From positions 2,914,001-2,978,000 of the forward strand of contig NZ_AP021874.1 of the NCBI RefSeq assembly GCF_009688945.1: 64,000 nucleotides of DNA, written 5' to 3'. This DNA is from Desulfosarcina alkanivorans (GTDB lineage Bacteria > Desulfobacterota > Desulfobacteria > Desulfobacterales > Desulfosarcinaceae). A model generated the notes under the pieces. The model searched no databases. It was given only the letters and a program-made list of their open reading frames with translations, and was not told the origin of the DNA. Positions 1-8,987 of this stretch are shown here, one piece after another. The stretch's first letter is position 1; the number at the start of each line of letters is the position of its first letter. The position numbers and the translations under genes were made by a program.

Positions 1-1961
1 TATCCGAGGGTGCGGGCGGCTTTCTCGTTTACATTGAGGATCCGGGCGTTCGAACCGATCCGAAAGATACCGATGGCAGCCTTATCAAAGCTGAACTGGG
101 TGAGACGAAGAGCGGCCTCCAACCGGCGACGGTCGGTGACGTCCATCCACATGCCATTAAAAACGGTCTCTGCACCGGTCCTTTGGAAGGTTGCATGGGC
201 CGAAAACCAGATGCGGTCTCCGGAAGGTTTGACCAACCGGCCTTCATATTGCCAGTTGTGCTGATGAGTGACCGCCCCGCGGATGGAGGCCATGAAACGG
301 TTTCTTTCGCTGTCAGGCATACACCGGGTGAATTTATCGAAAAACGTGCCCTCGGCGCTCTCGACACCAAAAATTTCCAATGCCTTCGGGCTTACATAAC
401 GACAGGTAAACACGTGGTCGTAAGTGGCGCTGAGCTGGAAGACCACCCCGGGGACATTGGCGGTAACGTCTTTGAGCTGTTTCTCGTTCTCACGGATTTT
501 TTGTTGCTGGGCATATGCGTCGGTGACATCCCGGAACACCAGCACGACCCCGACCATGCGCCCGTCGGGATGGAGGATGGGCGCCCCGCTGTCGGCAATC
601 TGGTATTCCCGGCCATCCCTGCGGATCAGCACGGTGTGATTGGCCAGACCGACGATCTTCCCGTTGGCCAGTACTTCCTCCACCGGACTGACAACCGGCT
701 GTCGCGTGTGGGCGTTGACGATTTGAAAGACCTCTGACAGCCGCCGGCCGCTGGCTTCTGTCGACGACCACCCGGTCAACTGCTCGGCAATGGGGTTCAT
801 CCGGACAACGGCCCCTGAGGCATCGGTGGCAATAACGGCATCACCGATGGAATCCAGGGTAATTCGCATGCGGGTCTCGCTGGCCACAAGGGCCTTTTCG
901 CGCCGGCTGATCATCCGGGCCATGTGCTCGAGGCCCTGGGCCAGATGCATGAATTCTGCGGTTTTGGGCGGCGGCCAGTGCAGGTCATACCTTCCCCGGG
1001 CGATGCGTTGCGCCTGTTCGCCATAGGCGCGAAAGGTCCGGGAAAGATTGCCGGCCTGCAGCCAGGCCACCCCCAGGGCCAGCATCAGGGCCGAAACCAA
1101 TCCTAAACCAATCATTCCAAAAGCGGCGCGCAGGGGTTGATAGGCCGCCTGAATCGGCTGGGCGACCAGAACGTACCAGCCCAGCTCGCTGACATCGACC
1201 ATCGTTCCCAAAAACCGCTTGCCGTCCAGTTCGAAGGCACTGGATGCAAATACGCCATCGCCGCTGGCAGTGCCAGCGGGGAGCTCCGTCAAAGACAGCC
1301 GCTGCCCCCAGCGCAGCCGCTGTGAATCCGCCACGATGCGGCCCTGCCGGTCCAGAACCATGGTGAACAGGCCGGCTTCCAGCGGCAGGTGGCTGATGAA
1401 TTCGGAAAACCGGTCCAGTGTGATTTCGCCGATGACCGCGCTGCCTGACAATGGGATGGTCAGCGCCACCGCCAACCGGCTGCTGGCAGTGGAAAGAAAT
1501 GTTTCCGACCAGGCGGGCTTTCCCTGATGATGGGCCGGGTTCAGAAAGCCTCGACCGGAAAGATCCATGCCCAGCAGGTCATCGCGCTTTGACCGGCGCA
1601 GGAGGGCAAGACCGACGCTGTAAATGGTTTCATCCCGGTGGGAGGCAAGGTAGATGGTCTCGAAGATTTCACCGTTGCCGCATTGGGCATCCAGCAGGGC
1701 CGTCAACTGGGATGGCCGCTGGGGCCCCCGGGACTCCACGAAGTCGGCCAGGGCAGCCAGCTGACGCTCGCCGCCTTTCAGGTGGTCCGATACCTGGCCG
1801 GCTATGGCCCGGGCCAGGCCTTGATGCTGAACACCGATATTGGCGCGCATCTGGGGCATCAGGAACTGCCACACGAGAGCGGCGATAATCACCACCGGCA
1901 GGGCGGCCACCAATGCAAACTGCAGAGACAGATAGCGGCGAAGCGACATCGGTGATTTCAT
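1..1961 (-). CDS. Cache/HAMP/multi-PAS membrane sensor (probable histidine kinase), C-terminus outside window
   Basis: The frame stays open from the ATG at 1961 down to base 1, giving over 650 residues with no stop. An N-terminal membrane anchor is followed by a long extracytoplasmic region (about residues 25-275, Cache-like), a second membrane segment near 280-300 and a HAMP-like linker. Then come PAS 1 (from about residue 364, with DSIGDAVIATDASG), PAS 2 (about 490) and the beginning of PAS 3 (about 617). The kinase or cyclase output domain lies beyond the window, so the output type is inferred. The gene starts only 4 bases after the stop of the upstream ligand-binding lipoprotein, which suggests co-transcription and a shared sensory role. 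Confidence 0.8.
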   Translation of the reverse strand, partial: MKSPMSLRRYLSLQFALVAALPVVIIAALVWQFLMPQMRANIGVQHQGLARAIAGQVSDHLKGGERQLAALADFVESRGPQRPSQLTALLDAQCGNGEIFETIYLASHRDETIYSVGLALLRRSKRDDLLGMDLSGRGFLNPAHHQGKPAWSETFLSTASSRLAVALTIPLSGSAVIGEITLDRFSEFISHLPLEAGLFTMVLDRQGRIVADSQRLRWGQRLSLTELPAGTASGDGVFASSAFELDGKRFLGTMVDVSELGWYVLVAQPIQAAYQPLRAAFGMIGLGLVSALMLALGVAWLQAGNLSRTFRAYGEQAQRIARGRYDLHWPPPKTAEFMHLAQGLEHMARMISRREKALVASETRMRITLDSIGDAVIATDASGAVVRMNPIAEQLTGWSSTEASGRRLSEVFQIVNAHTRQPVVSPVEEVLANGKIVGLANHTVLIRRDGREYQIADSGAPILHPDGRMVGVVLVFRDVTDAYAQQQKIRENEKQLKDVTANVPGVVFQLSATYDHVFTCRYVSPKALEIFGVESAEGTFFDKFTRCMPDSERNRFMASIRGAVTHQHNWQYEGRLVKPSGDRIWFSAHATFQRTGAETVFNGMWMDVTDRRRLEAALRLTQFSFDKAAIGIFRIGSNARILNVNEKAARTLG

Positions 1962-1965
1962 GATA

Positions 1966-3102
1966 TTACTCCAGGACAACAAACTTCCGGTTCCGGACAA
2001 TGCTGATGGAGGCATTGGACCGCTTCACATCACCAAATTCGTCAAAACTGAAGTCGTCTTGCAGCCCCTCGAACTGCCGCAGGGAAAGAAGGGCCTCCTT
2101 GAGGCTCCGGCCTTTTTTTTGAGCGCGCAGGGCGGCCAGCACCACCTGGGTGGCCTCGTGGGCATAAACCCCGGGAAAACCCGGCTCACGATGATAGCGT
2201 TCAAGATAAGCTTTGCGAAATGCCTGATACCGGGGTGCCGGGCTGCCGCGATCAAAGGTTTGAACCACCGTGACCCCCTCGACGGCTCTGCCGCCCAGTT
2301 CCAGGAGCCGCTCGGTGGCCCCCCAGTCGGCCAGCGAGATCGGGATGGCGGGGTCGAGTTTGCGAATCTGCTGGCACAGGACGGCTGAGTCCATGGAGTT
2401 GGCGATAATCAGCACGCCGTCGGGCACCGGCGCCAGCAGTTCGCGGGCAATCTCCAGAAACGTTCGCCCCTCGGCGGTGTTGAATCCGATGGTGGCAAGG
2501 ATCTCCCCCCCGGCGGCGGTGAAGGGCGTGTGAAAGTTTTCCAGCCAGTTTTCAGTAAAGGAGCGGTTGCCCCGGTCGTAGGCCGCAACGATGCGCCGCA
2601 AATCTCCGCTATGGATGTGATAGCGGGCGCTCCTGCCAGCGTATTCGCGGGTCGTGGCAGAGACCCGGAAGAAATAATCGTCCCGGCCGGAAAGATGCTG
2701 GGTGGTAACGGTCGGGCTTACGGCGACCAGGCGATTTTCATTCAAAAGGGGGGTGATCGCAAGGCCCATGTCACTGGTCATGGGACCGATAATGGCAGCC
2801 ACGCCTTCGCCGATCAGTTCGCGTACGGCTTTCCGGGCCATGTCGCCATCCTGCTGGTCGTTCTTGATAATAAGCAGTACCTGGCGGCCGTCGATGCCGC
2901 CATTTCGATTGCATTGTTCAACCGCCAGCTGGGCGGCATCCCGCCCGGAAATGCCCAGGTCTGCCACCCGGCCGGACGTTCCCCCAACAAACCCGAGGCG
3001 AATGGGCTCTGCCGGCTGGCAGCCCAGAAACAGGAAACCGATGAACACCCCTGAACCGGCCCAACGCCAAAAAGATCGTTTCCAGTGGAAGACGGCTCTC
3101 AC
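1966..3102 (-). CDS. Liv-type periplasmic ligand-binding lipoprotein
   Basis: This is a 378-residue protein of the branched-chain amino acid/amide receptor family (Peripla_BP_6, type I periplasmic binding fold). The signal sequence ends in a lipobox FLGC, so Cys28 is the expected lipidated residue. The mature part opens with IRLGFVGGTSGRVADLG and carries the family pattern AIIGPMTSDM. No ABC permease or ATPase genes adjoin it. Instead it precedes a Cache/PAS sensor gene by 4 bases. I infer that it presents a ligand to that sensor rather than serving transport, although a transporter encoded elsewhere cannot be excluded. Confidence 0.85.
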   Translation of the reverse strand: MRAVFHWKRSFWRWAGSGVFIGFLFLGCQPAEPIRLGFVGGTSGRVADLGISGRDAAQLAVEQCNRNGGIDGRQVLLIIKNDQQDGDMARKAVRELIGEGVAAIIGPMTSDMGLAITPLLNENRLVAVSPTVTTQHLSGRDDYFFRVSATTREYAGRSARYHIHSGDLRRIVAAYDRGNRSFTENWLENFHTPFTAAGGEILATIGFNTAEGRTFLEIARELLAPVPDGVLIIANSMDSAVLCQQIRKLDPAIPISLADWGATERLLELGGRAVEGVTVVQTFDRGSPAPRYQAFRKAYLERYHREPGFPGVYAHEATQVVLAALRAQKKGRSLKEALLSLRQFEGLQDDFSFDEFGDVKRSNASISIVRNRKFVVLE

Positions 3103-3472
3103 GAAAGAAGTTCTCCTTCAAAAAGGCGGCGCCGATGGAAGCAACAGCATGACTGCGTTTACGATGGATTCGATAAGTGTGACGGATCGTGTAAAGAACG
3201 TAACGGCTTCCGTTGCAGACGCATTTGTGTTATGCGGCAACGATTGACCCAAGATCCTAAAAGTCTGTATTAAACCATTCCGGCATCATATCGCATACTG
3301 ATGGCGACCGCGGTCGTCACGTGCGGGTTAAACGTCCCGATTGGAAATATCCCATAGACGTCATCTATTGTGGCGTGGTAGCCATCAGTCTAATGTATAT
3401 TTTACCCGAGCGCAAGTCGTTTGCGGACGGTACCGGAGCCGTATCTCAACACCTCTCAGGATAGGAAATCCA
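3103..3472. other. Divergent intergenic region, 370 bp
   Basis: This region separates the minus-strand sensory pair from the plus-strand acetyltransferase and should hold both promoters. I see no credible gene. A short perfect palindrome (gaccgcggtc) lies near 3306-3315. The stretch just before the acetyltransferase is AT-rich around 3400. No confident -35/-10 pair was identified. Confidence 0.5.
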
Positions 3473-3970
3473 ATGACTGAAACGGAAGATGTGTCCATAG
3501 CTGCAGCGACAGAAAAAGATATCGACGGTCTGGCCCGGCTGATCCGAACCAGCTTTGCCGATGTGTCCCGGCGGTTCGGGTTGACACCGGAAAACTGCCC
3601 CAGACACCCGTCCAATTGCACCCATGAATGGATTCAGGGCGACCTGGAGCGGGGGGTGCATTACTTTATCCTGTCGGTCGCGGGTGAGGCCGTCGGCTGC
3701 GTCGGCGTGGAACAGGCATCGCCAGCCACCTGTTACATGGAACGGCTGGCGGTATCTCCAGAACATCGAGGCTGCGGGTACGGGACCCGCCTGGCCCGCC
3801 ACGCCGTGAGCCGGGCGAAAAAAATGGGCGCCGCCTATGTCGGCATCGGGATCATCGCCGCCGATACCGGTTTGAAAAATTTCTACGAGGCACTGGGCTT
3901 TGAAGCGGGGGAAACCAAAACCTTTGCGCACCTGCCCTTTGAGGTGGCTTTCATGACTATTTTGGTGTAA
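3473..3970 (+). CDS. GNAT-family N-acetyltransferase
   Basis: A 165-residue acetyl-CoA-dependent acyltransferase with the GNAT fold. The acetyl-CoA pyrophosphate loop is seen as RGCGYG at residues 99-104, and the usual late motif NFYEALGF at 136-143. I chose the ATG at 3473 because AGGATAGG sits about 7 bases upstream; the frame is open further upstream but has no better start. The substrate cannot be read from sequence. An unusual Cys/His-rich stretch (NCPRHPSNCTHEW, 41-53) might bind a metal or simply be structural. Confidence 0.85.
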   Translation: MTETEDVSIAAATEKDIDGLARLIRTSFADVSRRFGLTPENCPRHPSNCTHEWIQGDLERGVHYFILSVAGEAVGCVGVEQASPATCYMERLAVSPEHRGCGYGTRLARHAVSRAKKMGAAYVGIGIIAADTGLKNFYEALGFEAGETKTFAHLPFEVAFMTILV

Positions 3971-4118
3971 ATCAGGCCGGGAGTGACAAGAGCACCTGTA
4001 TGGAAAAGGAATGGGGGCTATCCGACACGCTGGCCTTGACTCGCATCCATGATGCCGGGGGACATCGTTCGAATGGAAAACAGCCCCGACCCGATTGAAC
4101 ACACGCCAAAGGACGGAC

Positions 4119-5261
4119 ATGTCATCTTCAGCAATCCCCCCGGTGGTCATCAGCGGCAGCGGCCTGTGGACCCCGGAGCATATCATTACCAACCATGAAC
4201 TGGTCGCATCTTACAATGAATGGGCCAACAGGTACAATGAGCACCATGCCCGGGCCATCGCGGCAGGTGAACGGGAAGCAAAGCCGCTGGGCTCGGTTGA
4301 ATTTATCGAAAAGGCCTCCGGCATCAAGCAGCGCTATGCCTACATCAAAGACGGGATCCTGGACGTGGACCGCATGCGGCCGGCCATCCCGGAGCGGCCG
4401 GAGGACGCCCTTTCCGACCAGGCCGAAATAGCCTTACACGCCGCCCGCCGGGCCATGGACGCCGCCGGCAAGACAGCTGCCGACGTCGATGCGGTCATCG
4501 TCTCCTGTGCCTACACCCAGCGCGCCTACCCCGCCATCGCCATCGAGGTGCAGAATGCCCTGGGCATCGAGGGATTCGGCTTTGACATGCTGGTGGCCTG
4601 TTCGGCTGCGACGTTTGCGCTGCACCGCGCCCATGAGATGGTGGCGGCGGGAACGGCACGCTGCGTGCTGACCATCAACCCGGAACTGACCTCGCCCCAG
4701 GTCAACTACCGCGACCGGGACAGCCATTTCATTTTCGGGGACGTGGCCACGGCAACCATTGTGGAAAGGACCGATACCTGCACGGCGCAGCAGCGCTATG
4801 CCATCCTCGGCACCCGTGCCCAAACCCGGTTTTCCAGCCACGTACGCTCCAACTTCGGCTATGTCAGCCGGGCCAACGATGCAGACCCCTTCGGCGTCGA
4901 TAAGCTCTTTCACCAGAACGGTCGCCGGGTGTTCAAGGAAGTCTGCCCCCTGGCCATCCGGCACATGGCCGCCCATGTCGCCGACCACGGGCTGGAGATA
5001 TCCGACATCAGACGCTGGTGGCTTCACCAGGCCAATATCAACATGAACCTGCTGATCTCCGGCAAACTGCTGGGGCGCGAGGCCACCTTCGATGAAGCGC
5101 CCATCGTGCTGGACCGCTATGCCAACACCGCATCGGCCGGTTCATTGATCGCCTTTCACCTCTACCACCAGGATCTTGAACCCGGTGATATCGGCGTGAT
5201 CTGCTCCTTCGGTGCGGGCTATTCCATCGGCAGCCTGGTGGTTCGGAAAACCGAACGGTAG
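4119..5261 (+). CDS. FabH-like beta-ketoacyl-ACP synthase III family protein
   Basis: A 380-residue thiolase-fold condensing enzyme. The KAS III catalytic triad is complete: Cys161 in LVACSAATF, His303 in WWLHQANIN and Asn336 in RYANTASAGS. It is about 60 residues longer than housekeeping FabH, mainly because of an N-terminal insertion around residues 25-65 (NEWANRYNEHHARAIAAGE). That puts it with the long FabH-like subgroup rather than with the initiation enzyme of the main fatty-acid pathway. The ATG at 4119 has AAAGGA 5 bases upstream; an earlier in-frame TTG at 4095 lacks one. No other lipid genes adjoin it, so its acyl substrate is unknown. Confidence 0.85.
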   Translation: MSSSAIPPVVISGSGLWTPEHIITNHELVASYNEWANRYNEHHARAIAAGEREAKPLGSVEFIEKASGIKQRYAYIKDGILDVDRMRPAIPERPEDALSDQAEIALHAARRAMDAAGKTAADVDAVIVSCAYTQRAYPAIAIEVQNALGIEGFGFDMLVACSAATFALHRAHEMVAAGTARCVLTINPELTSPQVNYRDRDSHFIFGDVATATIVERTDTCTAQQRYAILGTRAQTRFSSHVRSNFGYVSRANDADPFGVDKLFHQNGRRVFKEVCPLAIRHMAAHVADHGLEISDIRRWWLHQANINMNLLISGKLLGREATFDEAPIVLDRYANTASAGSLIAFHLYHQDLEPGDIGVICSFGAGYSIGSLVVRKTER

Positions 5262-5299
5262 CACGCCGAAGCAATGGCGGTCCGTTTTTTTAAATCGTC

Positions 5300-5968
5300 A
5301 TGGTTGATCCGGGGAAAAAAAGGCCGTTACGAATCCTTGGCATGGCCCTTATGGCCGTGTCCGTGCTCCTCCTGTCCGCCTGCGGTGTGGTGAAAACCAC
5401 TTACCGGCTGACCAGGGGAACGCTCGTCATGGCCTATAAGGTCACCCGATTCGCCGGCAGCACGGTCTATACCGTGGGCGAGTTCACCTTCGACGTGGTC
5501 ACGGCACCGTTTTCCTGGCCCCTGACCCATGAGGACATCGACACCATCGACGGCCTGTCCCCCAAGGAGGCCATTGCCCAGGGCCGCGTCAAGGCGTCAC
5601 CCTACGTCGTCCGGGGCAGGCGCTATGTCCCCATGACGACGGCCCAGGCGGCAACCTACCGTGAAGAAGGCATCGCATCCTGGTACGGGGATGAAACCTA
5701 CCGCCAGCGGGGCGGGCACATGACCGCCAACGGAGAGGCCTTCGATCCCGACGGCATGAGCGCTGCCCACAAGTACCTGCCCCTGCCGATCTTCGTTCGG
5801 GTGACCAACCTGTCCAACCGCCGCCGCATTATCGTGCGCGTCAACGACCGCGGCCCTTTTATCGAAGGGCGGATGATCGATCTGAGCGCGGGGGCGGCCA
5901 GACGGCTGGGGTTTTACAAGCATGGCACGGCCCGGGTCCTCGTGGAGACGGTCCATCTGGAGGGCTGA
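5300..5968 (+). CDS. rlpA: RlpA-like septal ring lytic transglycosylase lipoprotein
   Basis: A 222-residue outer-membrane lipoprotein. The signal peptide ends in the lipobox LSAC (Cys28). The C-terminal double-psi beta-barrel (about residues 123-219) contains GIASWYG, MTANGE at 141-146 and VNDRGPF at 181-187, all typical of RlpA. RlpA proteins cleave naked glycan strands at the division septum. No SPOR domain is present, so the protein would need another route to denuded septal glycan. The first ATG has no clear ribosome site; an internal ATG at residue 15 would still leave a signal sequence. Confidence 0.88.
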   Translation: MVDPGKKRPLRILGMALMAVSVLLLSACGVVKTTYRLTRGTLVMAYKVTRFAGSTVYTVGEFTFDVVTAPFSWPLTHEDIDTIDGLSPKEAIAQGRVKASPYVVRGRRYVPMTTAQAATYREEGIASWYGDETYRQRGGHMTANGEAFDPDGMSAAHKYLPLPIFVRVTNLSNRRRIIVRVNDRGPFIEGRMIDLSAGAARRLGFYKHGTARVLVETVHLEG

Positions 5969-6216
5969 CGGCCTCGGGGCCTCGCACCATTCGATTGCCT
6001 TGAAATCACCGGGCATTGTTGTTAAAAAGAATCAGCGCCCAGCCTTTCCCAACCATTGCACATGCCATGGCGTTCAATGTCTCTCCTTTTCTCCGGGCCC
6101 TCAAGAAGGCATTGCCCATGGGGCCCGCCAGGAAAATGGATGGGATTGGATCCACTTCCCCATTGCGCGATGGGCCTCCTTCGGGTGCGTGCCGCCAACC
6201 CCCTTGAGGAAAAGAC

Positions 6217-6720
6217 ATGGACATCGAAACCTACATGACCGACCGGGTCGACGATCAGCTCAAGTACTATGAAAATGCCGCCACCAGGGCCAAAAACACC
6301 CACGTGAGAACCCAGGCCGCCATCATCATCCTGGGCCTGCTGGTGCCGGTGGTGACCAACCTGCCATCGAGTTGGGGACCGTCGATCGACATTGGCCCGC
6401 AGATAAAAATCGCCGTCACGATCCTCTCCCTGACCCTGGCCATCCTCACCGGCCTGGCCAATTTCCGCAAACCCGGCGACCTGTGGCTCACCTACCGCAT
6501 GACCGAAGAACTCCTCAAGCACGAAAAGTTCCTCTTCATCACCGGCAGCGGCCCCTACTTCAACAGTGAAAAAGCCGGCCACGACTTCGTGGAGAGCATC
6601 GAATCGATCATTTCGGCGGAGCACAACAAGTTTCGAACCATCGTCGACACCACCCGGCGCGCCACCGACGGCCGGGTGGAAGCCGGCCAGAAAACGGAAG
6701 GGGAATCGCCCGATCGCTGA
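6217..6720 (+). CDS. DUF4231-type small membrane protein
   Basis: A 167-residue protein with a soluble N-terminal helix, two hydrophobic segments at about residues 33-49 and 62-82, and a cytoplasmic C-terminal half (LWLTYRMTEELLKHEKFLF). The arrangement and the motif FRKPGDLWLTYR resemble DUF4231 proteins. Their function is not established; related two-TM modules occur in predicted effector and defence systems. GAGGAAAA lies 5 bases before the ATG. No neighbour suggests a partner. Confidence 0.75.
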   Translation: MDIETYMTDRVDDQLKYYENAATRAKNTHVRTQAAIIILGLLVPVVTNLPSSWGPSIDIGPQIKIAVTILSLTLAILTGLANFRKPGDLWLTYRMTEELLKHEKFLFITGSGPYFNSEKAGHDFVESIESIISAEHNKFRTIVDTTRRATDGRVEAGQKTEGESPDR

Positions 6721-6772
6721 TCGCGGAAGAACAGGGCCGGCGGGGAAGGTCGACCGCAGGAAAGGAATTCGA

Positions 6773-7942
6773 TCAAACCGGCGGGTTGCGGCGGGCAATG
6801 GCTTGACACACCGAGGCGATGAGCCGGATCTGGGGTACAATGCTGCTCAATTCCACATACTCGTCACGGCGGTGCGCATTGGCGCCGACCAGGCCCATGC
6901 CGTCGACGGTGGGAACGCCCTGGGCGGAAGTAAAATTGCCGTCCGAACATCCGCCGGTGGAGATGCACGCGATATCCAGCCCCATGGTTGCCGCCTCGGC
7001 CTCAAACTGACGCCACAACTGCAGGGCCCGGTGGTCCGACTCCATGGGCGGCCGGCCGACGCCACCGCTCACGGACAGCGTGACGCCCGGCACATGGGTG
7101 TGCGCCGGCAGGGAGTTGAAAAACGCCTCGACCGGCGCCACGTCGATTTTGCGGGCCACGCGCACGTCGACGGATGCCTGCGCCTCGTCCGGAATGATGT
7201 TGGTCTTCTCACCGCCGCGAATGACGGTCACGTGGGCCGACGTGCCCTCGGGGGCCTGATCGTTGAAACGGGCGATGGCAATCGCCTGATGGGCAATTTC
7301 AAGGGCCGCGTTGGCCCCCTTTTCCGGCTCCGCGCCGGCATGGGCCGACACCCCGCGGGCGGCAATCCTGAAACCACCGCCGCCTTTGCGCGCCAGGACG
7401 AACCGGAATCCAGGCCGGCAGGGTTCGAATACGAACACGCGGTCGCTGTTGCGTGCATGGGTTTCGATCCAGCCCCGGGACGCCTCCGAACCGACCTCTT
7501 CATCGCCGTTGAAGCAGACGCCCACGGCCAAGTGTTCCAGCACGCCCCGGTGGTGGAGGGTTTCAAGCGCATGCAGGGCCACCAGCAATCCGCCCTTCAT
7601 GTCGCAGACGCCCGGGCCGGTGGCCCGGCCACCGTCCACGGCAAAGGGCCGCGCGTCCACTTCACCCTGCGGAAAAACCGTGTCCATGTGCCCCAGAAAC
7701 AGGATGTCGAACCGGTCCGCAGGCGGACGGTTCTGCGCCTGCAGGCAGGGAACGCCCCGGCCCCCCAGTTTCTCCAGACGAGAGGAAAAACCGATTGCCT
7801 CGAGTCGCTTGCCGAGAAACCGGGCCACGGCCGCGATGCCGGCAGGGTTATCGCTGCTGCTGTCGATATTGACCAGGGTCTCCAGATCATCCATGAACGT
7901 GTCAAGGCGATCGGCGACGAAGGTATTGATTTCGACCGTCAT
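6773..7942 (-). CDS. M20-family metallocarboxypeptidase (glutamate carboxypeptidase-like)
   Basis: A 389-residue cytoplasmic di-zinc peptidase of the M20/CPG2 group. Metal and catalytic residues are in place: His85 and Asp87 in GHMDTVFP, Asp114 in GPGVCDMKGG, the Glu pair 148-149 in NGDEEVGS, and His357 in GANAHRRDEYV. A dimerisation (lid) domain is inserted around residues 180-290. It is the last gene after the Dpp/Opp peptide transporter on the same strand, about 150 bp downstream of dppC. A simple reading is that imported peptides or gamma-glutamyl/acylated amino acids are cleaved by this enzyme. Confidence 0.9.
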   Translation of the reverse strand: MTVEINTFVADRLDTFMDDLETLVNIDSSSDNPAGIAAVARFLGKRLEAIGFSSRLEKLGGRGVPCLQAQNRPPADRFDILFLGHMDTVFPQGEVDARPFAVDGGRATGPGVCDMKGGLLVALHALETLHHRGVLEHLAVGVCFNGDEEVGSEASRGWIETHARNSDRVFVFEPCRPGFRFVLARKGGGGFRIAARGVSAHAGAEPEKGANAALEIAHQAIAIARFNDQAPEGTSAHVTVIRGGEKTNIIPDEAQASVDVRVARKIDVAPVEAFFNSLPAHTHVPGVTLSVSGGVGRPPMESDHRALQLWRQFEAEAATMGLDIACISTGGCSDGNFTSAQGVPTVDGMGLVGANAHRRDEYVELSSIVPQIRLIASVCQAIARRNPPV

Positions 7943-8095
7943 AATTTAGCCTTATTTCTGAATTAATCGTATTGTAAGGGCGCTTCCGGCAGGAGTCGGA
8001 GGGCTTCAGAATCAAGGCGCCAGGGGTGACGCCGCAGTTCTCCTGCTGCGATCCCCCGGCAACGCCGAGTCTGGAGTCCTCCGGCTGCTGACCGA

Positions 8096-8980
8096 TCAGG
8101 TCTGGCGTGCCAGCCTGGGGTTGAGCTCGTCGCGCAGCCAGTCCGAGAAGAGGTTGATGGCCACGACCAGAAGGATCAGGGTGACACCGGGAAACAGGGT
8201 CAGCCACCACATGCCGGCGTAAATGTAGTTCTTGCCGATGGCGATCATCATACCGATGGACGGTTCGGTTAGCGGGACGCCGACGCCCAGAAAACTCAGG
8301 GTGGCTTCCAGCATGATCACCACGGCCAGGTCCACGGCCATGACCACGAAAATGGGGGGCAGGGCGTTGGGCAGGATGTGGCGGAAAAGGATTCTGAAAT
8401 CCCCTGCCCCGGATGACCGGGCGGCCACAACGTAGGCATTGTCCTTGATTTCGAGGACACTGCCGCGAATGGTGCGGGCGTATTTCACCCAGTCGGCAAT
8501 GCAGATGGCGAATATCACCGTGACGACCCCGCGGGTTTCGAACACCCCGAGCAGCAGGACGGCCAGCAGGGTGGTGGAAAAGGCGAACACCGTGTCGGCC
8601 AGCCGCATGACCACCGCATCCAGAACTCCGCCATAGTAGGCGGCCAGCATGCCCATGATCACGCCGATCACACTGGAGATGGCCACCACCGAAAAGCCGA
8701 CAATCAGCGATGTGCGCAGCCCGTAGAGGATCGTGGAGAGAATCCCGCGCCCCTGGTCGTCGGTGCCCAGGGGGAATGCCGGCACACTGCCGTCCATCCA
8801 GGCGGGTGGAAGCAGGAAGTTTCCCAGGTCCACGGTCATCAGATCATACGGATCCATGGGTGCCAGCAGCGGCGCGAAAATCGCGCAGAAGAAAAAAATC
8901 AGCAAAAGAGAACTGCCGATCAGGGCGGACGGGTCCCGCAGGTAGTTTCGAAGGTGCTGGGATTTCAATATACCGGCCAT
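8096..8980 (-). CDS. dppC: Dipeptide/oligopeptide ABC transporter permease (DppC/OppC type)
   Basis: A 294-residue inner-membrane subunit with about six transmembrane segments. The N-terminal OppC_N segment (LRDPSALIGSSLLLIFFFCAI) precedes the binding-protein-dependent permease core. The EAA loop that contacts the ATPase is visible as VVAARSSGAGDFRILFRHILPN around residues 185-206. It starts 7 bases after the dppB stop, which indicates translational coupling. It forms the heteromeric channel with DppB. Confidence 0.93.
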   Translation of the reverse strand: MAGILKSQHLRNYLRDPSALIGSSLLLIFFFCAIFAPLLAPMDPYDLMTVDLGNFLLPPAWMDGSVPAFPLGTDDQGRGILSTILYGLRTSLIVGFSVVAISSVIGVIMGMLAAYYGGVLDAVVMRLADTVFAFSTTLLAVLLLGVFETRGVVTVIFAICIADWVKYARTIRGSVLEIKDNAYVVAARSSGAGDFRILFRHILPNALPPIFVVMAVDLAVVIMLEATLSFLGVGVPLTEPSIGMMIAIGKNYIYAGMWWLTLFPGVTLILLVVAINLFSDWLRDELNPRLARQT

Positions 8981-8987
8981 AAGCGAG

